This document shows positions 9,879-12,469 of a stretch of DNA of 12,469 nt, piece after piece (within the stretch, counting starts at the first letter, position 1; the number at the start of each line of letters is the position of its first letter). Made by a program: the position numbers and the translations under genes. The stretch is from Conidiobolus incongruus B7586 (Eukaryota > Entomophthoromycota > Entomophthoromycetes > Entomophthorales > Conidiobolaceae), in NCBI GenBank assembly GCA_000697335.1, contig JNEM01013174.1, positions 1 to 12,469 on the forward strand, given 5' to 3'. Under the pieces are notes generated by a model that saw only the letters and a program-made list of their open reading frames with translations, was not told the origin of the DNA and did not search any database.

Positions 9879-10325
9879 ATGAAGATAACTGCTCCAATTA
9901 TCTACTTAGCAAGTGTCGCATATGCAGCCTTTGAACCTGGAAATTACGTCTTCCACAATTGGAAATTTAGCACAATGTATTTAGCAGTGCCACCCAATGT
10001 AACTAATCCAGTTAAACCAGTTGGCTGGGATTTTAGATACAAATTTCTACCAGAGCAAAAATGGACCGTTAGACCTTCTGGATCTCAATACACTATTTAC
10101 AACAACCATACTAAAAAATATTTGAGTGTTAAAAACAACGAACCTATTTTGACTGATAAGAATCCAGTTTTGTGGGAACTTAGTGGCAAGGGGAGAGGTT
10201 TTACATTGATTGAACATAAAAAGTCGTTTTTGGCATTAAATGGAATTGAAAATCCAGCTACCGTATTAATATCAGGTAAGACAGTTTTTGATTTTAATAT
10301 GTGGTTTGCTTCAAAAGCAAATTAG
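9879..10325 (+). CDS. Small secreted beta-trefoil (ricin-B lectin or mycocypin-like) protein
   Basis: 148 aa, intronless, stop TAG. The start is ATG 9879; the frame is open 33 bases further 5' but has no ATG there. Residues 1-16 (MKITAPIIYLASVAYA) are a clear signal peptide ending in an AYA-A type cleavage site, so the protein is exported. The mature part of about 132 aa shows three similar units, the pattern of a single beta-trefoil domain: YVFHN...MYLAV...QKWTV (about 21-64), YTIYN...KYLSV...LWEL (71-101) and FTLIE...SFLAL...MWFAS (108-145), each closing with Trp (62, 99, 142). There are two N-glycosylation sequons, N40-V-T and N76-H-T, and no cysteine at all. Fungal relatives of this fold include ricin-B-like lectins that bind sugars and mycocypin-type protease inhibitors; which activity applies cannot be told. 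The family call rests on pattern, not a search. The gene stands alone among transposon remains, a typical setting for fast-evolving effectors. Confidence 0.8.
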   Translation: MKITAPIIYLASVAYAAFEPGNYVFHNWKFSTMYLAVPPNVTNPVKPVGWDFRYKFLPEQKWTVRPSGSQYTIYNNHTKKYLSVKNNEPILTDKNPVLWELSGKGRGFTLIEHKKSFLALNGIENPATVLISGKTVFDFNMWFASKAN

Positions 10326-10877
10326 TTTAAAAAATTTTGAACTATGTCAAATTTACTATTAAATCAAAAATAAAAATTCTAATCGAAAGTTTGTACTTAA
10401 TTATTTTATTTTATATAACATAGACTTAATGACATTAAATATTTTTATCTCAAAAAATTCTATTCAATATTTATACAATAACTGCTATAGATTATCGTAA
10501 TCATATATAATATTTCAAAATATTAATTCCTACTCATTCTCAATTAATAAATATCATATAAATAATATTCAAACCCTCAAATTGAAGTAAACGAGTCTTA
10601 ATAAAATACAAAAAATATCAATTGATAATATATATGTTCATATTCTTTCTATTGAATTAAGACAAATTACAATATTCTATAATTCATTTTCTAGAAACTA
10701 TATCATCCAATTGAATACTGCAATTATGTTAATTTTTATCTAACCTCTATTTCATTTGAATTAATATATTTGTGGTTTTAAGTATCACTTGATTATATTT
10801 CTATAAATTTAAATCCAAATGATTTTTATATCCTAAATCCTTCTACATAACTAATAAATACTAAAATATAATACATA
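10326..10877. other. AT-rich 3' flank of the secreted protein gene, no gene seen
   Basis: Besides the polyadenylation signal at 10369 nothing was recognised on either strand. It ends at the TA target (10876-10877) of mariner copy C. Confidence 0.6.
10369..10374 (+). terminator. AATAAA polyadenylation signal of the secreted protein gene
   Basis: AATAAA lies 44 bp after the stop codon, a plausible distance. The motif is common by chance in AT-rich DNA. Confidence 0.4.
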
Positions 10878-10910
10878 TTAGTGTAGAAATTAAGTAATGG
10901 TACAATTTTA
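10878..10910 (+). repeat. 3' terminal inverted repeat of mariner copy C
   Basis: It begins TTAGTGTAGAAATTAAG and differs from the copy B right end at only two positions in the first ~30 bases, both CpA to TpA. This gives an independent second boundary for the family. Confidence 0.85.
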
Positions 10911-11336
10911 AGATTGAAATTAAACAAATAAATTAATAAATAATATATAAAAATTAATGAATAATATAAAATTAATAGCCTATTTTATTATTAATAACTC
11001 TTTTCTATACCTTTGGTAAGCTTCTAATACTTAAAAAACAATTCTTTTTATTAAGGACTGAAATTTGATGTTTCATAAACTAATTTAATTTGTTTACAGG
11101 AATTTTTTTCCTGTAAGCTGTTTTATTAATTGTTTAAAACAATTATAATTATATAGGTTATAATTAAATGAATATACTAGATATGGTAACTCCCTATAAT
11201 TTTTTATATAAAAAATCTTTTATAGCTTTAGCTTTATGTATTTTACAATTATCATGTAAAAAAATAAGTGTTTTTAATTTATATTAAAAACATCATTTAA
11301 AAATTGTTTTATTTAAAAAAATAATATACTAACTTA
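10878..11336 (-). mobile_element. Mariner copy C, 3' part in reverse orientation, truncated at 11336
   Basis: Read on the minus strand it matches copy B from about 2255 to its 3' end at 2712 almost base for base. The terminal repeat begins TTAGTGTAGAAATTAAG at 10878, with TA just outside at 10876-10877. It covers the C-terminal part of the transposase including the second Asp (ATGATAATTG block near 11250) and the third (now Asn, near 11155). By eye about 40 substitutions separate it from copy B. Roughly four fifths are C-to-T or G-to-A in copy C, about half of those at CpA/TpG. Similarity stops abruptly at 11331-11336, where the Tc1-type element begins. The missing 5' part may lie beyond the window if that element inserted into this one. 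Confidence 0.9.
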
Positions 11337-12469
11337 TAAAAGTAAATTATAAAATCAAAAACACTTATATTTTTACTAATAACTTAATTAATATTTAATA
11401 AAATACACTTAAATTAAATAATTAAAATTTATTATATTTATTAATAATATATATTATTAAATAATGATATTTAGTTATTAATTGGTTAAAATATAAACCT
11501 TTAAATATTACCTAAAATAAATTATAAATTTGTAGGTTTTTGGTGATAAAAAAAATTAAAACTTAGTATATCTACCTTTAACTTTTTTAACTTCTTTAAA
11601 TTTATAAAGTATAGAATAAACTAACTTCTTATATTAAAAAAAGTTAATTTTGTTTTATACTTCTTAAATATATTTTTAAAGCTAATTTAAATTTTTTATT
11701 TAGGGGAAAACTTTAATAACTTTTTTTAACTAATGCTAAAGATATATAATTAGGTTAAAATTAAAAAATTAAAAAAGTTACTTTATAACTATTTTCTTGT
11801 TATTTTTAAGCTATTTTATAATAAAAGTTATAATATAAAAAAAGATATTATTTTGTTAAAAAATAACATTAGATTTATTTAACTTATATTATTCAATGGT
11901 TTTTTCTATTTATTGTTTAGAATATTTTAATATATCTCAATATTAATTCTTTTATTAACTTTACAAAGATACTTTACACCTAAAGATAATATATATCCCT
12001 AAATAATAATTAACCTATTATTATACTTTTAAGTAAAATTAACATAATAGTTATAAAGTAATTTTCTATTTTTTTAAAAATATCTAGCTTTTCTATTAAA
12101 TTAACTAAGATATATTTTTGTTTCATTAAATTAAATAACCTTATTTTATTTAATTTTAGTTTAATATTAATAGCAATATTTAAACTCCCACCTAGTTTTA
12201 TAATATGATTTTTTTAATTATGGGTGTTTTTTCTTAAAATATAAGTAATATCTATGTTGATATGAAGTACATCTAATAATATTAGTGCTAACTAATATTT
12301 TTGTATAGTTTTATAATTCTTGTTATATTTCTATAATAATACTATATTTATTTATATTAATTAACTTATAAATATACCTTTTATCATATTTATTTATAAC
12401 TTTAATATATTTAAGTTTAAGTTTAAATATATTTTTATTGTTATTCTTAATAACTTTAACTATAAAAAT
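11337..12469 (-). mobile_element. Tc1-type DD34E transposon, heavily mutated, reverse orientation, runs off the right edge
   Basis: The right 1.1 kb has no open frame, but the minus strand still carries the ordered motifs of a Tc1-like transposase (see the pseudogene entry). Its 3' flank is 11337-11555. Its 5' end, with the DNA-binding domain and left terminal repeat, should lie past 12469, since such transposases are about 340 aa. The 3' boundary is set only by where similarity of mariner copy C ends, next to TATA at 11335-11338. No terminal repeat can be confirmed from one end. Confidence 0.75.
11556..12260 (-). pseudogene. Tc1-like DD34E transposase fossil with many stops, catalytic core and C-terminus
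   Basis: Reading down the minus strand, the remnants match in family order. RWEF (12193) lies in the block before the catalytic core. VIWSDETKI follows, with first Asp codon 12127-12125 now AAT and its Trp now TAA. GVKYLCKVN (11980) matches the GVGYLxKIDG block. NKSNVIFQQDN follows with second Asp at 11852-11850, now AAT. WPSQSPDLNPIEHLW has its acidic residue at 11747-11745, with Trp/Gln codons read as TAA or TAG, Ser/Pro as TTT, and His as TAT. The C-terminus VKKVKGRYTKF stops at TAA 11556. Exactly 34 codons separate the second Asp and the Glu position, the Tc1 signature. There is one frameshift near 11890 and at least ten stops, nearly all at expected Trp or Gln codons. The element is long dead. 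Confidence 0.82.

Noticed and set aside
11263-11377. Inverted TAAGTGTTTTT / AAAAACACTTA around 11263-11377 as terminal repeats of one element
   Set aside because: The left arm is internal mariner sequence (copy B has TAGGTGTCCTT there), so the match arose by mutation and does not mark an element end.
1-12469. tRNA, rRNA or CRISPR arrays
   Set aside because: No T-loop GTTCRANNC with matching arms, no rRNA core sequence and no regularly spaced repeats were found on either strand.

Overview
The window is very AT-rich nuclear DNA from a microbial eukaryote, most likely a fungus. The evidence is short GT-AG introns of 47-53 nt in the one long gene, one TACTAAC branch site in a second gene, the standard genetic code, Tc1/mariner transposons, and genes sitting as GC-richer islands in intergenic DNA that is mostly A and T. 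The sequence does not settle the lineage.

Layout. 1-489 is the 3' part of a strongly decayed mariner element that runs off the left edge. 490-1393 holds nothing recognisable. 1394-2712 is a complete-length but broken D,D34D mariner with terminal inverted repeats and a TA target duplication. 2715-4939 has no gene. 4940-6797 is a seven-exon gene for the WD40 subunit of chromatin assembly factor 1 (CAF-1 p60/Cac2, 518 aa). 7081-7433, on the minus strand and tail-to-tail with it, is a probable small spliced gene for a two-helix membrane protein. 7434-9741 has no gene, but holds an island of more complex sequence with a good hairpin. 9742-10374 is an intronless gene for a small, cysteine-free, secreted beta-trefoil (ricin-B/mycocypin-like) protein, with CCAAT boxes, a TATA box and an AATAAA signal. 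10878-11336 is a third mariner fragment in reverse orientation. 11337-12469 is a Tc1-type DD34E element, also reversed and running off the right edge. It is so mutated that it has no open frame, yet its catalytic motifs can still be read.

The most interesting signal is how the transposons were destroyed. When the mariner copies are compared, and when the Tc1 fossil is compared with its family's motifs, almost all changes are C-to-T or G-to-A. Many fall at CpA/TpG, and stops appear where the family has Trp or Gln. That resembles repeat-induced point mutation (RIP) or another cytosine-deaminating defence, and it would explain the extreme AT content between genes. The host genes are spared. The three host genes do not form a pathway; the window is ordinary host loci embedded in old transposon wreckage.
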